Shown here piece by piece: positions 27,192 through 39,200 of a stretch of DNA of 40,290 nt. The notes under the pieces are model-generated. The model worked only from the letters and a program-made list of their open reading frames with translations, was not told the origin of the DNA and did not search any database. A program made the position numbers and the translations under genes. Location of the stretch: assembly GCA_026225595.1 (NCBI GenBank), contig JAMFTB010000256.1:1-40290 (forward strand). The letters run 5' to 3'. Numbering within the stretch: position 1 is the first letter of the stretch; each line of letters opens with the position of its first letter. The stretch comes from Terriglobus sp. (lineage in GTDB: Bacteria > Acidobacteriota > Terriglobia > Terriglobales > Acidobacteriaceae).

Positions 27192-28724
27192 CTAGGTGAT
27201 GGGTGCGGGATTGAACAGCGCCATCTCGTTGTGCAGGCCAAGCTTCTCTGCGCAGCTCTGCTGGCGGCCGCTGGCAATCTCGAGGATGAGATGGAAGAGC
27301 GCGGTTCCTACCTCTTCAATCGTCTGATCGCCGGTTGCGATGGTGCCTGCGTCCACGTCGATCAGGTCGCTCCAGCGATGCGCCAGCGACGAGCGCGAGG
27401 CCACCTTGATGACGGGCGTCATGGCCAGACCGTACGGCGTGCCGCGGCCGGTGGTGAAGACGTGCATGTTCATGGATGCGGCCAGCTGCAGCGTTCCGCA
27501 GACGAAGTCGCTTGCAGGCGTTGCCGCGAAGATGAGCCCCTTTTGCGTGACGCGCTCGCCGGGCCCGAAGACTCCCGTGATGGCCGTAGAGCCGGACTTT
27601 GCAATGGAGCCCATCGCCTTCTCGACGATGTTATTCAGCCCGCCACGCTTGTTGCCGGGCGTGGGATTTGCGCTGCGATCAGCTCCGCCGTGCGCAAGGT
27701 AGTCGTCGTACCACTGCATCTCGCGGATTAGGCCTTTGGCAACGCCCTCATTGGCCGCGCGCGCGGTCAGCAGGTCAATGCCGTCGCGAACCTCTGTGAC
27801 CTCACTGAACATGACGGTTGCGCCAGCACGCACCAGCAGGTCTGCAGCGTAGCCCACTGCGGGGTTCGCCGTGACTCCACTGAAGGCATCGCTGCCGCCG
27901 CACTGCAAGCCGACAACAAGGTCCGCAGCGGGGCGCGTTACGCGCTGCCGCTGGTTCAATACTTCAAGGCGATCCTTCGCCATCTGCATGATGGCTGCGA
28001 CCATGTCGCCAAAGCTCATGTGCTGCTCATCCTGCAGGCGCACCACGTATGGCGAACTTTGCAGGATGGGCAGCGTACTCTGCGGCAGCATGGTTCCGGG
28101 TTGCAACTTCTCGCAGCCCAGGCTTACCACCATGGGTGCGCCACCAAGGTTTGGGTTGAGCGCAAGGTTGCGTAGCGTGCGTGTTGGAATCTCCGCACCG
28201 GGCGCGTCGATGGCGACACCGCAGCCATACACATGCGTGATGCCGATGACGTCATCCACGTTGGGATACAGCGGCAGCAGCTCTTTGCGGATGCGCGCGA
28301 CCGCGTGCTCCACCGTGGCCGCAACACACTGCACCGTGGTGCTGATGCCGAGGATGTTGCGTGTGCCCACGGAGCCATCTGCATTGACGAAGCCCTGAAA
28401 GGTATAGCCCGTGAGCGGCTCGTGGTGCGTGACGTTCGTGGCAACGGGCAGGTCATGCAGAGCTGGCGCTGCGGGCAGCTGCAGCAGCCCCTCATGCACC
28501 CACGCGCCCTGTGCAATGTCGGCGTTGGCGGTGCCGATGGTGACGCCATAGCGAATGACAGCCGTGCCTGCGGGCAGTGCAGTGAGCGCGACCTTGTGTG
28601 CTTCGGGGACGTCCTCGGTGAGCGTGAGTCCGTCATCAAAACGCGTGCCTGCGGGCAGGCCGCCTTCGTTGACCACGATGGCGACATTGTCGTCGGGGTG
28701 CACGCGGATGGTGAGCGGCTTCAT
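27192..28724 (-). CDS. garD: Galactarate dehydratase (UxaA/GarD family)
   Basis: Probable start [18 protein letters not shown] at 28724 (ORF extends to 28985); SAF-like N terminus then [62 protein letters not shown]. Confidence 0.88.
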   Translation of the reverse strand: MKPLTIRVHPDDNVAIVVNEGGLPAGTRFDDGLTLTEDVPEAHKVALTALPAGTAVIRYGVTIGTANADIAQGAWVHEGLLQLPAAPALHDLPVATNVTHHEPLTGYTFQGFVNADGSVGTRNILGISTTVQCVAATVEHAVARIRKELLPLYPNVDDVIGITHVYGCGVAIDAPGAEIPTRTLRNLALNPNLGGAPMVVSLGCEKLQPGTMLPQSTLPILQSSPYVVRLQDEQHMSFGDMVAAIMQMAKDRLEVLNQRQRVTRPAADLVVGLQCGGSDAFSGVTANPAVGYAADLLVRAGATVMFSEVTEVRDGIDLLTARAANEGVAKGLIREMQWYDDYLAHGGADRSANPTPGNKRGGLNNIVEKAMGSIAKSGSTAITGVFGPGERVTQKGLIFAATPASDFVCGTLQLAASMNMHVFTTGRGTPYGLAMTPVIKVASRSSLAHRWSDLIDVDAGTIATGDQTIEEVGTALFHLILEIASGRQQSCAEKLGLHNEMALFNPAPIT

Positions 28725-28728
28725 TGCA

Positions 28729-30309
28729 TTAGGCCGTATGCAGCTTGCCGTCGATGAGACGTGTGTGCGTTGACAGGTTGCCGTTCTGCAGCTCTGCAGG
28801 CAGCAGGTTGTCCGGCATGTCCTGGTAGCAGACCGGCCGCAGGAAGCGATCAATCGCCATGGCACCAACGCTGGTTGCGCGCGCGTCTGACGTGGACGGC
28901 GACGGGCCGCCGTGAACCATGGCGTACGAAACTTCAACGCCCGTTGGGAAGCCGTTGACCACAATGCGGCCCGCCTTGCGCTCAAGGATGGGCAGCAGGC
29001 GCGCAGCCAATGGATGATCCTCTGCTTCCAGATGAAGTGTCGCCGTCAGCTGGCCTTCAAAGCGCTCTGCAAGCGCCACCATCTCATCCGCGTTCTTGCA
29101 TGCGATGAGCAACGCCGCGGGACCAAAGACCTCTTCCGCCAGCTTTGGATTCGCGGAGAAATCCGCAGCGGTGGTGGAGAACAGAACCGGCTGCGCGGCG
29201 GTTGCGTGCGCTTGCTCTGCACCAGCGGCTAGTTTGCTGACACCGGCTGCAGCACACAACGATCCAACACCGTGCGCAAACGCTTGCTGAATGCCGGAGT
29301 TCAACATGGTTGCGGAGCCGGCAGCTGCAATGGCCTCGCCTGCTGCTGCGGTGAACGCCTGGAACTCTGGCCCATCAATACCAAAGATAAGGCCAGGCTT
29401 GGTGCAGAACTGGCCAACACCAAGCGTCGCGCTTGCCACAAGGCCGGTTGCAATTGCAGCGCCGCGCGTTTGCAAAGCAGAGGGCAACAGGAAGACGGGG
29501 TTGATGCTGCTCATCTCTGCGAAGACGGGGATGGGCTGCGGGCGCGCCGCTGCCAGCGCCACTAACGCCTGGCCGCCGCGACGTGATCCGGTGAAGGCCA
29601 CAGCCTGCACCGCGGGATGCTTGACCAGTGCGCCGCCAACTTCATTGCCAATGCCTACGAGCAGCGAGAAGACGCCCGCGGGCAGGCCGCATGCGGCCAC
29701 GGCTTTTTGAATGGCACGGCCTGCAAGCTCTGACGTGCCCAGGTGCGAAGGATGCGCCTTGGCGATGACGGGGCAGCCTGCTGCAAGTGCTGCGGCTGTG
29801 TCTCCACCAGCGACGGAAAAGGCCAGCGGGAAATTGCTTGCTCCAAAAACAGCAATAGGGCCAACGGGAATGTGGCGCGAGCGAAGGTCAGAACGCGGCA
29901 GCGGCTTGCGGTCCGGCAGGGCGCTATCCACTGTAACGCGCAGCCAGCGACCATCGCGCACCAGCGATGCGAACAGCCGCAGCTGCCCGCAGGTGCGGCC
30001 ACGTTCGCCCTCAAGGCGCGGCCGTGGCAAACCGCTCTCAGCCATGGCGCGCTCAATCAGTTCATCGCCCAGCTCCGTCAGGTTGTCGGCGATGGTTTCC
30101 AGCAGCTTTGCGCGTGTCTCCAGCGGGGCTGAGCGAAATGCATCGAAGTCCTGCGCAGCCAGAGCACATGCGCTCTCCACGTCGGCAAGGGTGCCGCCAC
30201 CGAATACAGGCTCCAACTCTGCGCCTGTCGCGGGGTTTACTGCGCGCACGTCACCCTGCGTGCCGCGAACTTCTTCCGCACCAATCAACATCGTTCCGTG
30301 AATCGACAT
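28729..30309 (-). CDS. Aldehyde dehydrogenase, probable 2,5-dioxovalerate (alpha-ketoglutarate semialdehyde) dehydrogenase
   Basis: ORF 526 aa; [64 protein letters not shown]; gene context with aldarate enzymes. Confidence 0.9.
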   Translation of the reverse strand: MSIHGTMLIGAEEVRGTQGDVRAVNPATGAELEPVFGGGTLADVESACALAAQDFDAFRSAPLETRAKLLETIADNLTELGDELIERAMAESGLPRPRLEGERGRTCGQLRLFASLVRDGRWLRVTVDSALPDRKPLPRSDLRSRHIPVGPIAVFGASNFPLAFSVAGGDTAAALAAGCPVIAKAHPSHLGTSELAGRAIQKAVAACGLPAGVFSLLVGIGNEVGGALVKHPAVQAVAFTGSRRGGQALVALAAARPQPIPVFAEMSSINPVFLLPSALQTRGAAIATGLVASATLGVGQFCTKPGLIFGIDGPEFQAFTAAAGEAIAAAGSATMLNSGIQQAFAHGVGSLCAAAGVSKLAAGAEQAHATAAQPVLFSTTAADFSANPKLAEEVFGPAALLIACKNADEMVALAERFEGQLTATLHLEAEDHPLAARLLPILERKAGRIVVNGFPTGVEVSYAMVHGGPSPSTSDARATSVGAMAIDRFLRPVCYQDMPDNLLPAELQNGNLSTHTRLIDGKLHTA

Positions 30310-30346
30310 CTCTTAAACTCCCAAATCTTGAACGCTCAAGTACAGC

Positions 30347-31252
30347 TTAGGTCCGATCACCGATCAGCGCCGTAAGCTGCGCCATCTCTTCTGCTGTAAG
30401 GTCCGAAAGCGGCGTGCGCACGGGACCGCATTCAATACCGCGAATGCGCGCGCCTGCCTTCACAATGCTGACCGCGTAACCCTTGCGACGATCACGAATG
30501 GCAAGGTACGGCACCACAAAGTCGCGCATCTGCTGCGCTACAAACGCATGATCGCGGCGGCGTACTGCGGCGTAAAAGTCCGTCGCAAACTTTGGCAGAA
30601 AATTGAAGATGGCAGACGAGTACGTGGTCACGCCCATCTCCAGGTAGCTGAGCGCGAAAGTCTCTGCCGTGGGCAGGCCGCCGATGTATGTGAGGCGGTC
30701 GCCCATGCGCAGGTAGATCTTCATCATCAACTCAAGATCACCCACACCGTCTTTGAAGCCGATGAGGTTGGGGCATGCATCGCACATGCGCGCGATTGTT
30801 GTATCCGTGGCAATGGCGTTGTCGCGGTTGTAGACAATCACGCCCAGCGACGTGCTGTCGCACACCGCCTTCACATGGCGGAAGAGTCCGTCCTGATCTG
30901 GATTGACGAGGTACGGCGGAAAGAGCAGAAGGCCGTTTGAGCCAGCCTTCTCCGCCGCCTTTGCAAATTGAATTGCCATGGCCGTGCCGTAGCCGCAGCC
31001 GGAAAGGATGGGCAGGCGGCCCGCTGTCTCGTTGACAGCCGCGCTCACCACCGCGCTGTACTCATCCAGTGTGAGCGAAAAGTATTCGCCGGTGCCGCCC
31101 GCAGCAAACAGGGCTGCAACGTCGTATCCGCTGAGCCACGCAAGATGTTTGCGGTAGGAGTCTTCATTGAACTGGCCGTCTGCAGTGACGTGCATAACCG
31201 GGAACGAGAGCAGCCCGGAGCCGATGGTTTTTGCGAGAGTTTTGGGGTCCAT
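30347..31252 (-). CDS. kdgD: 5-dehydro-4-deoxyglucarate dehydratase (DapA family)
   Basis: Probable start [22 protein letters not shown] at 31252 (ORF extends to 31300); [40 protein letters not shown]. Confidence 0.88.
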   Translation of the reverse strand: MDPKTLAKTIGSGLLSFPVMHVTADGQFNEDSYRKHLAWLSGYDVAALFAAGGTGEYFSLTLDEYSAVVSAAVNETAGRLPILSGCGYGTAMAIQFAKAAEKAGSNGLLLFPPYLVNPDQDGLFRHVKAVCDSTSLGVIVYNRDNAIATDTTIARMCDACPNLIGFKDGVGDLELMMKIYLRMGDRLTYIGGLPTAETFALSYLEMGVTTYSSAIFNFLPKFATDFYAAVRRRDHAFVAQQMRDFVVPYLAIRDRRKGYAVSIVKAGARIRGIECGPVRTPLSDLTAEEMAQLTALIGDRT

Positions 31253-31337
31253 GCTGATGTGCACCTGCCTGATGGAAAACTTTGGTTGCCGGACTTCCAC
31301 TATATCGAACGGCTGTTTCTCTTAGCGCGCTGTGCTC

Positions 31338-32690
31338 TTAGCGAACGAGACAGGGCTTCTTTGGATCGAACATCCAGCCGGGGATGAGATATTGCATTGC
31401 CGCTGCGTCGTTGCGCGCGCCTGCGGGCAGGCGGTTGTAGGCGTCGTGCGCCTGCTCCACCTGCTGCATGTCGAGCTCAACGCCAAGGCCCGGCCTCTCC
31501 GGAACCGTGAGCAGGCCGCCCTTGATCTGCAGCGGCTCCTTGGTAATGCGCTGGCCGTCCTGCCATATCCAATGGGTATCAATCGCAGTGGTTTTGCCGG
31601 GTGCTGCGGCGGCCACGTGCGTGAACATGGCAAGCGAAACATCAAAGTGATTGTTTGAGTGCGAGCCCCACGTGAGGCCCCACATCGCACACATCTGCGC
31701 CACACGCACCGAACCTTCCATCGTCCAGAAGTGCGGGTCGGCCAGCGGAATATCGACCGAGCCAAGCTGCAGTGCGTGTTGCAGCTCGCGCCAGTCCGTT
31801 GCCACCATGTTGGTGGCCGTGGGCAGAGCCGTTGCACGACGAAACTCCGCCATGACCTCGCGGCCGCTGAAGCCCTTCTCTGCGCCGCAGGGGTCTTCTG
31901 CATAGGCAAGGATGTGGCCCTTGCCACGGCAGAGGCGAATCGCCTCATCCAATGACCATGCGCCGTTGGGATCGAGCGTGATGCGTGCGTGCGGGAAGCG
32001 TTCGTGCAGCGCGGTCACGGCTTCCATCTCTGCATCGCCGCTGAGCACGCCGCCTTTGAGCTTGAAGTCATTGAAGCCGTAACGATGATGCGTTGCCTCT
32101 GCAAGCTTCACCACGGCGTCCGGCGTCAAAGCCTCTTCATGCCGCAGGCGAAACCATTCATTGCCTGCATCCGGTTCGCTGCGATACGGTAGGTCCGTCT
32201 TGTTGCGATCACCGATGTAAAAGAGATAGCCCAATACTTCAACCGCGCTGCGCTGCTGACCATCGCCCAGCAAGGCTGCAACGGGCAGGCCAACAAACTG
32301 GCCCAGCAGGTCAAGCAGCGCTGCTTCAATTGCGGTGACTGCATGGATGGTGATGCGCAGATCAAACGTCTGCAGGCCACGCCCCGCGGAGTCGCGGTCT
32401 GCAAAGGCCTCTCGCACGGCCTTCAGCACATTGCGATAGTCCGCTGTGCGCTGGCCGATGACGAGCGATGATGCATCTTCAAGAACCTTTCGAATCTTTT
32501 CGCCGCCAGGCACTTCGCCCACGCCGGTGTTGCCCGCGTTGTCTGTAAGCACCACCAGGTTGCGCGTGAAGAAGGGCGCGTGTGCTCCGCTCAGGTTCAG
32601 CAACATACTGTCATGCCCCGCGACGGGGATGACGCGCATGCGCGTGACGATGGGTGAACCAGTAACGATGGATGAACCAGCGACCTGCAT
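31338..32690 (-). CDS. gudD: Glucarate dehydratase (enolase superfamily)
   Basis: ORF 450 aa; [62 protein letters not shown]. Confidence 0.92.
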   Translation of the reverse strand: MQVAGSSIVTGSPIVTRMRVIPVAGHDSMLLNLSGAHAPFFTRNLVVLTDNAGNTGVGEVPGGEKIRKVLEDASSLVIGQRTADYRNVLKAVREAFADRDSAGRGLQTFDLRITIHAVTAIEAALLDLLGQFVGLPVAALLGDGQQRSAVEVLGYLFYIGDRNKTDLPYRSEPDAGNEWFRLRHEEALTPDAVVKLAEATHHRYGFNDFKLKGGVLSGDAEMEAVTALHERFPHARITLDPNGAWSLDEAIRLCRGKGHILAYAEDPCGAEKGFSGREVMAEFRRATALPTATNMVATDWRELQHALQLGSVDIPLADPHFWTMEGSVRVAQMCAMWGLTWGSHSNNHFDVSLAMFTHVAAAAPGKTTAIDTHWIWQDGQRITKEPLQIKGGLLTVPERPGLGVELDMQQVEQAHDAYNRLPAGARNDAAAMQYLIPGWMFDPKKPCLVR

Positions 32691-34027
32691 TATGCTCTTG
32701 CACCTTCCATCTGCTCTGGCGTGAACTCAACGCGCTTAATCTCACCCACCAGGAACAGGTACGACACGATGGCGCCGAGAGCCATCAAGCCCACATACAC
32801 AAGAGCGAGGTTGAACGATCCGGTCTTCTTGACGATGGCGCCAATCACAATGGGCGTGAGGATGCCTGCCGTGTTGCCGAAGAGGTTAAACAGGCTGCCG
32901 TTCAGGCCGATCATGTTGCGCGGCGACACGTCTGAAATTACCGGCCAGCCCAGCGCTCCAAAGCCCTTACCAAAGAAGGCCAGCGCCATCAGCGCAATCA
33001 CCAGCGTGGTGCTGTCGGTATAGTTGCAGCCGATCATCGTAAGCGAGCACAGCATGCCCAGCACGATGGGCGTCTTGCGTGCGATGGACAGGCTGCCTGT
33101 GCGGCGCAACAGCTTGTCACTCACCACGCCGCCGAGGATACCGCCCGCAACTCCGCACATGGCCGGGAACGAGGCGGCGAACCCAACCTTCAGCATGGAC
33201 ATGTGCCGCGCCTGGCTGAGATAAATCGGAAACCACGTGAGGAAGAACCATGTGAGCGACGTAATGCAGTACTGGCCAATGTAGATGCCGACCAGCATGC
33301 GCTCGCCCAGCAGCAGCTTTACCGCTCCCCACGTCAGCGTATTCGGCCCTTTCTTGGCAGTGCCGTTATCCATGCCGGCGAGGCCGCCGCCCTGCTCAAT
33401 GTACTCAATCTCTGACTGGCTGATGGTGGGGTGTTCTTTCACGCCGTAGATGGTGCGGAACCAGACCACGCCAAGCACCAGGCTCATGATGCCGCCCAGC
33501 CAGAAGCATGCCTGCCAGTTGCGGTGGGTCACGACCCAGCCCATCAATGGACCGAAGAAGACCAGCGCAAAGTACTGGGATGAATTGAAGATGGCAGAGG
33601 CGCGGCCACGCTCTGCCGCTGGAAACCATGCCGCAACAATGCGTCCGTTGCCAGGAAACACAGGCGCCTGGATGGCACCGGACAACATCCTGATGAAGAA
33701 GAGCGCACCGAACGCAATGGCAACCGGCAGGTAGCCTGCAAAACCCGCAACAATGCTGCACAGCGACCAGCCGATGATGCTGTAGCCATAGACGCGCTTG
33801 GATCCAAAGCGATCAAGCAGGCCACCCGCAGGCAGCTGCGCCACCACATAAGCCCACGAGAAAGCAGATAGGAGCCAGCCAAGCTTCAGCGCATCCACAT
33901 GCAGTTGCTTTTGCAGCGCCACGCCAACAATCGACAGCACCACCCGGTCGCCATAGCTGAAGGAGCTGGCGACGAACAGCATGAAGATGATGAAGTAACG
34001 TATGCGGGTTTGCTTTGAATCACTCAT
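32690..34027 (-). CDS. MFS transporter, glucarate/galactarate-type anion:cation symporter
   Basis: ORF 445 aa; [59 protein letters not shown]; stop/start overlap with gudD. Confidence 0.9.
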   Translation of the reverse strand: MSDSKQTRIRYFIIFMLFVASSFSYGDRVVLSIVGVALQKQLHVDALKLGWLLSAFSWAYVVAQLPAGGLLDRFGSKRVYGYSIIGWSLCSIVAGFAGYLPVAIAFGALFFIRMLSGAIQAPVFPGNGRIVAAWFPAAERGRASAIFNSSQYFALVFFGPLMGWVVTHRNWQACFWLGGIMSLVLGVVWFRTIYGVKEHPTISQSEIEYIEQGGGLAGMDNGTAKKGPNTLTWGAVKLLLGERMLVGIYIGQYCITSLTWFFLTWFPIYLSQARHMSMLKVGFAASFPAMCGVAGGILGGVVSDKLLRRTGSLSIARKTPIVLGMLCSLTMIGCNYTDSTTLVIALMALAFFGKGFGALGWPVISDVSPRNMIGLNGSLFNLFGNTAGILTPIVIGAIVKKTGSFNLALVYVGLMALGAIVSYLFLVGEIKRVEFTPEQMEGARA

Positions 34028-34110
34028 GCAGCTTGCAGAACCACCCTGCCGCGCGCAGTTACAGCGAAAGCCCGGCAGATGGAACTATAGCGGACGGATC
34101 AATCGGCTTT

Positions 34111-34133
34111 CCATCGAGTTTCTGCATCGATGG
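34111..34133. promoter_or_regulatory. Candidate operator upstream of the aldarate operon: CCATCGA-N9-TCGATGG
   Basis: Perfect 7-bp inverted repeat ~85 bp upstream of the MFS start. Confidence 0.35.
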
Positions 34134-34204
34134 ATGCGTCAACCGGGTGCCCCACCTTCGCGAAGCTAAGGGATCGTGTTTCCTCGAGAATCAATGGTAG
34201 CCAT

Positions 34205-34229
34205 CCCAGGTTAGCTACGCGAACCTGGG
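34205..34229. repeat. Hairpin CCCAGGTT-N9-AACCTGGG with a neighbouring 14-nt near-repeat
   Basis: cccaggttagctacgcgaacctggg; gctacgcgaacctg (34214-34227) recurs as gctgcgcgaacctg (34245-34258). Confidence 0.6.
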
Positions 34230-34274
34230 GCAGCCACATGGTTTGCTGCGCGAACCTGCTGAGGTTGGGAACGG

Positions 34275-34937
34275 TCAGGCTGCGTAGCCGTGCAGGAAGC
34301 AGTCAACTGCCTCTTTCACTCGCTGCCGCATTGCAGCCTTGGTGATATTCGCCTCGCCGGTAACGCTGGCTTTCATGATCATCTCCGCTGCGACCAGGTC
34401 AAAGAACTGCCGAGCTGCAACTTCAGGGTTCAGCTTGCGCAGCCGGCCTTCGCGGATCTGCACTTTCAGGTATTCCGTTACCGCGTCGCGGATGCGAAGT
34501 GGCCCGGTGGTGCGGTAGAGCTGCAGAATTTCGGGAAACCGATCCCGCGTCATACCCAGCAGACGGTGGAAGGCGATGGTGTCTTTGGTTATCATGCGGG
34601 CGAGCATACGTTCCCCCAATACGGTAAGTGCCTTCTTCGGGGGATCACTTGCATCCAGTACCGTGCCTAAATCTTTTGCAATAATCTCCGCGCGGCGGAT
34701 AACGACAGCACGGAACAGATCGTCCTTTGTAGGAAAGTGCCGGTAAAAGGTCTCTTTGGAGGCGTGCGCGCGGGCGGAAATCTCGGCCATGCTGGTGGCG
34801 TCGTAACCCTTTTCCAGAAACAGCTGCGTTGCCGCCTCCAGCAGGCGCTGGATCAGCTGTTCGGTACGGCTGTCCAGCTTTGGGCGATCCGTGGCGGCCT
34901 TTGCGATCTTTTTTACGGGCATAACGGAACTTTTCAT
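34275..34937 (-). CDS. TetR/AcrR-family transcriptional regulator
   Basis: ORF 220 aa; LIQRLLEAATQLFLEKGYDATSMAEISARAHASKETFYRHFPTKDDLFRAVV. Confidence 0.93.
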   Translation of the reverse strand: MKSSVMPVKKIAKAATDRPKLDSRTEQLIQRLLEAATQLFLEKGYDATSMAEISARAHASKETFYRHFPTKDDLFRAVVIRRAEIIAKDLGTVLDASDPPKKALTVLGERMLARMITKDTIAFHRLLGMTRDRFPEILQLYRTTGPLRIRDAVTEYLKVQIREGRLRKLNPEVAARQFFDLVAAEMIMKASVTGEANITKAAMRQRVKEAVDCFLHGYAA

Positions 34938-34980
34938 TTCTTTGAGTCGTTCTGTCTTGTACCGGAGTCTAGCATAATGC

Positions 34981-35001
34981 CGTACCGTACGTTACGGTTC
35001 G
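34981..35001. promoter_or_regulatory. Candidate TetR operator: CGTACCGTA-CGT-TACGGTTCG
   Basis: Near-perfect palindrome (one mismatched pair) centred in the divergent TetR / RND-adaptor intergenic region. Confidence 0.6.
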
Positions 35002-35044
35002 TCTATATAGTGGGAACAGCAAGAAGCTCCAGGAGACGCAGCAA

Positions 35045-36289
35045 ATGAGTGAGTTACATCCCATGGCAACAGCAAGTGCGGCAACCAGCGACGCAGTACC
35101 ACCGACGCGGCACGGCTGGAGACGTTATGGCGGCCGCCTGATTGGCCTGGTGATCTTCATCATTCTGGTTCTCGCGGTGATCAGCGGCATCCGCAAGAGC
35201 CGCAAGGATGCGGCCGCGGCCATTGAGCCGCCGGTGACGCCCACGGTTCAGACAGCCACCGCGCGCCGCGGACCCATTGGCTTTTATGTGCAGGCGCTTG
35301 GCACCGTTACGCCGCTTGCGTCTGTGAATCTGTACAGCCAGGTAAACGGCCGCGTGACTGCCGTGTATTACCACGAGGGCCAGATGGTTCATCGCGGCGA
35401 CGCCCTGCTGGACATTGATCCGCGGCCGTACGAGGCACAGCTGAAAGAGGCGCAGGGCACGCTGCAGCATGACAAGGGATTGCTGGCACAGGCAGAGATG
35501 GACCTGACGCGCTACCAGGAAGCTGCAAATGCGCAGGCAATTGCGACGCAGACGTTTGAAGATCAGAAGCACGTTGTGGAGCAGTACAAGGGCACAGTGC
35601 AGAACGATACCGGCCAGGTGGAGTACGCACAGGTGCAGCTGAGCTACTGCCATCTGGCATCGCCCATTGATGGCCGCGTGGGCCTTCGCCTTGTGGACCC
35701 GGGCAACACTGTCTTCTCCGGTGGTTCAAACCCCATTGTGGTGGTGACGCAGCTGGTGCCCATCTCAGTTGTCTTCAATGTTGCGGAAGATGATCTAAGC
35801 CAGGTGCGCAGCGAGATTCTTCATCGCGCCGGTCTGCAGGTGGATGCCTTTGACCGCACGCAGCTGGTGAAGCTTGCCACCGGCCGCCTGCTTACGCTGG
35901 ACAACCAGATTGATACCTCAACCGGAACGCTGCGCTTCCGCGCACAGTTCGATAACAAGGACCTGGGCCTCTATCCCAATCAATTCGTCAACGCGCGCAT
36001 GCTGGTGAAGACGCTGCAGGATGCCATCCTGATTCCGACATCAACGGTGCAGCGCAACGGTACACAGGCGTATGTGTATGTGCTGCAGGGCGACACGGTA
36101 AAGATTCATCCGATTGTGGAGCTGACCACGGAGAACGACCTGGCCGCTGTTACCGGCCTGAATGAAGGCGACGTGGTGCCCACCACCGGCTTTGAAAAAT
36201 TGCAGGACGGCACGAAGGTCAAGGTGCAGTCCGCGAAAGGCACGCCCACCGCAGCCGTAAAACAGAACACGATTGGAAGCGCACTGTGA
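35045..36289 (+). CDS. RND efflux periplasmic adaptor (MdtA-like)
   Basis: ORF 414 aa; GFYVQALGTVTPLASVNLYSQVNGRVTAVYYHEGQMVHRGDALLDIDPRPYEAQLKEAQGTL. Confidence 0.92.
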   Translation: MSELHPMATASAATSDAVPPTRHGWRRYGGRLIGLVIFIILVLAVISGIRKSRKDAAAAIEPPVTPTVQTATARRGPIGFYVQALGTVTPLASVNLYSQVNGRVTAVYYHEGQMVHRGDALLDIDPRPYEAQLKEAQGTLQHDKGLLAQAEMDLTRYQEAANAQAIATQTFEDQKHVVEQYKGTVQNDTGQVEYAQVQLSYCHLASPIDGRVGLRLVDPGNTVFSGGSNPIVVVTQLVPISVVFNVAEDDLSQVRSEILHRAGLQVDAFDRTQLVKLATGRLLTLDNQIDTSTGTLRFRAQFDNKDLGLYPNQFVNARMLVKTLQDAILIPTSTVQRNGTQAYVYVLQGDTVKIHPIVELTTENDLAAVTGLNEGDVVPTTGFEKLQDGTKVKVQSAKGTPTAAVKQNTIGSAL

Positions 36290-39200
36290 GCCCTTCCCGC
36301 ATCTTTATTCAAAAGCCCATCGCAACGGTGTTGCTGATGGCGGCCATCCTCATCCTGGGCCTTGTTGCCTACGTGGGGCTGCCGGTTTCCGCGCTGCCGC
36401 AGGCGGATTATCCAACCATCCAGGTGCAGACGTTTTACCCCGGCGCCAGCCCGCAGGTGATGAGCTCTGGCGTGACCGCTCCGCTTGAGAGGCAGTTTGG
36501 CCAGGTTGCAGGTCTGACGCAGATGACGTCGACCAGTTCCGATGGCAGCAGCGTGATTGTGCTGCAGTTTGCGCTTGACCTGAGCATTGACGTTGCAGAG
36601 CAGGAAGTGCAGGCGGCCATCAACGTGGCGCAGGGCTACCTGCCCACAGACCTGCCCGTGCCGCCGGTTTACAGCAAGTCCAACCCCGCGGATGCACCTG
36701 TGCTCACGCTGGCGCTTACGTCGGACAGCCTGCCGCTCTCCAAGGTGGAAGACCTTGTCGACTCACGGCTGGCTCCAAAAATCTCGCAGCTGAACGGTGT
36801 TGGACTCGTAAGCATCAGCGGTGGACAGAAGCCCGCAGTGCGCATCCAGGCGAACCCGGTTGCGTTGTCGTCGTACGGTATTGGGCTTGAGGATTTGCGC
36901 AGCGCTCTGACCAGCACCACCGTTAACACGGCCAAGGGCAGCTTTGACGGGCCAGCGCAGAACTTCCAGATCAACGCGAATGATCAGCTGCTTTCCAGCG
37001 ACGGCTATCGCGACGTGGTGGTTGCGTATCGCAACGGCGCGCCGGTCATGCTGACGGATGTTGCAAAGATTACGGACGGCATTGAGAACTCAAAGCTGGC
37101 GGCCTGGAAGGACAACACGCCCGCCGTCATCATGAACATTCAGCGGCAGCCCGGCGCAAACACCATCGCCGTGGTGAACGAAGTGGAAGCCCTGCTGCCC
37201 AAGCTGCAGAGCGGCCTGCCTGCGTCCATCAAACTGCAGGTGCTGACGGACCGCAGCAACACCATCCGCGCATCGATTTCAGATGTTGAGTTTGAGTTGA
37301 TGCTGACCATCGGCCTCGTCATCCTCGTCATCTTTGTCTTCCTGCGCAGCTTCTATGCAACGTTGATTCCAACGGTTGCAGTGCCCCTGTCGCTGATCGG
37401 CACGTTCTCCATCATGCACCTGCTGAACTACAGCCTGAACAACCTGACGCTGATGGCCTTCACCATCTCGACCGGCTTTGTTGTGGATGACGCGATCGTG
37501 ATGATTGAGAACATCTCACGCTACCTGGAAGAGGGCATGTCGCCGATGGAAGCGGCGCTGAAGGGCGCAGAGCAGATTGGCTTTACCATCGTTTCGCTCA
37601 CGGTCTCACTCATCGCCGTGCTGATTCCGCTGCTGTTCATGGGCGACATTGTTGGCCGGCTCTTCCGCGAGTTTGCCGTCACGCTCAGCATCACCATTCT
37701 TCTCTCCGCAGTGGTGTCGCTCACGCTTACACCCATGATGAGTTCGCGGCTGCTGAAGCACACGCCAGAGGCTGAGCAGAATGCCTTCTACCGCTGGACA
37801 GAAGGCATCTTCGAACGCATCATTGCCGCGTATGGCCGCAGCCTGAAGTGGGTTCTGCAGTATGAGACGATTACGCTGCTGGTCGCGTTTGGCCTGCTGG
37901 TGCTCACGATTTACCAGTACATCGAAATTCCCAAGGGCTTCTTCCCAACGCAGGATACGGGCATCATCCAGGGCATAACGCAGGCGCCGGAATCCATCTC
38001 CTTCCCTTCGATGTCGCAGAAGCAGCAGCAGGTAAGCGATGCAATCTTGAAAGACTCCGCGGTGCAGAGCCTGTCGTCATTCATTGGCGCCGATGGCACC
38101 AACAGCACGCTGAACAGCGGCCGCATCCAGATCAACCTGAAGCCGGTGGAAGACCGCCATGCAAGCGCACGCGACATCATTGCGCGGCTGCAGAAGCGTG
38201 CAGACCAGGTTCCCGGCATTCACCTGTATCTGCAGCCGGTGCAGGACCTGACCGTGGATGATCGCGTGAGCCGCACGCAATACCAGTACACGCTGGAAGA
38301 CCCTGACGTTGCGGAACTCAATTCATGGACCGGCAAGTTTGTTGCCGAGCTGCGCAAGCTGCCGCAGGTGAGCGACGTTGCCACCGACCAGCAGGTGAAC
38401 GGCGTCAGCATGCACCTGAATATTGACCGGCCAACGGCATCGCGACTGAACATCACGCCAGACCAGATTGATTCCACGCTTTACGATGCGTTTGGCCAGC
38501 GGCAGATCAGCACGCTCTACACGCAGTCAAACCAGTACCACGTGATTCTTGAGGCGCTGCCGGAGTTTCAGCAAGGGCCGGACAAGCTGAAGAGCATTTA
38601 CATACAGGGCGCATCAAGCGGCGGCTCTTCTGCGCAGAGCACCTCTGGCCGCACCTCTGCCTCGTCCAACGGCACTGTTTCGACGCTGACGCCCTCCAAC
38701 ACCACGGGCCTTGCAACATCTAGCACCACGGGCTCCACGCTTTCCACCACGACAAACACCAACTCCACGTCGATCAACTCCACCGCGTCGTCGCTCAACT
38801 CCACCAACGCAGCGGCTTCAGCGGGCAGCCAGCTTGCATCCACCACGCCTACGTCGGCGCTGGCGTCTTCTTCCTCATCAAGCTCGACCAGCTCTTCTTC
38901 GAGCGGGAGCAGCAGTTCATCGAGCTCTACTGCGGCAACCGCAACGCCTGTGCCTCTCTCCGCCATCAGCAGCGTGACAGAGACGCCGTCGCCACTGACG
39001 ATCAATCACCAGGGGCAGTTCCCTGTTGTGACCATCTCGTTCAATGTCGCGCCGGGCCACTCACTGAGCCAGGCAGTTACAGCTGTTGACGAGATCAAGA
39101 ACAAGCTGAAGATGCCGCCCAGTGTTGAGACTGGCTTCCAGGGCACGGCTGCAGCGTTCACCACCATTGGCGGTAATGAAGGCTTCCTGATTCTTGCTGC

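Noticed and set aside
38598-39005. 135-aa acidic minus-strand ORF (ELDELLLPLEEELVELDEEED)
   Set aside because: It is the antisense of the Ser-rich insertion; the acidic pattern follows directly from complementing Ser codons.
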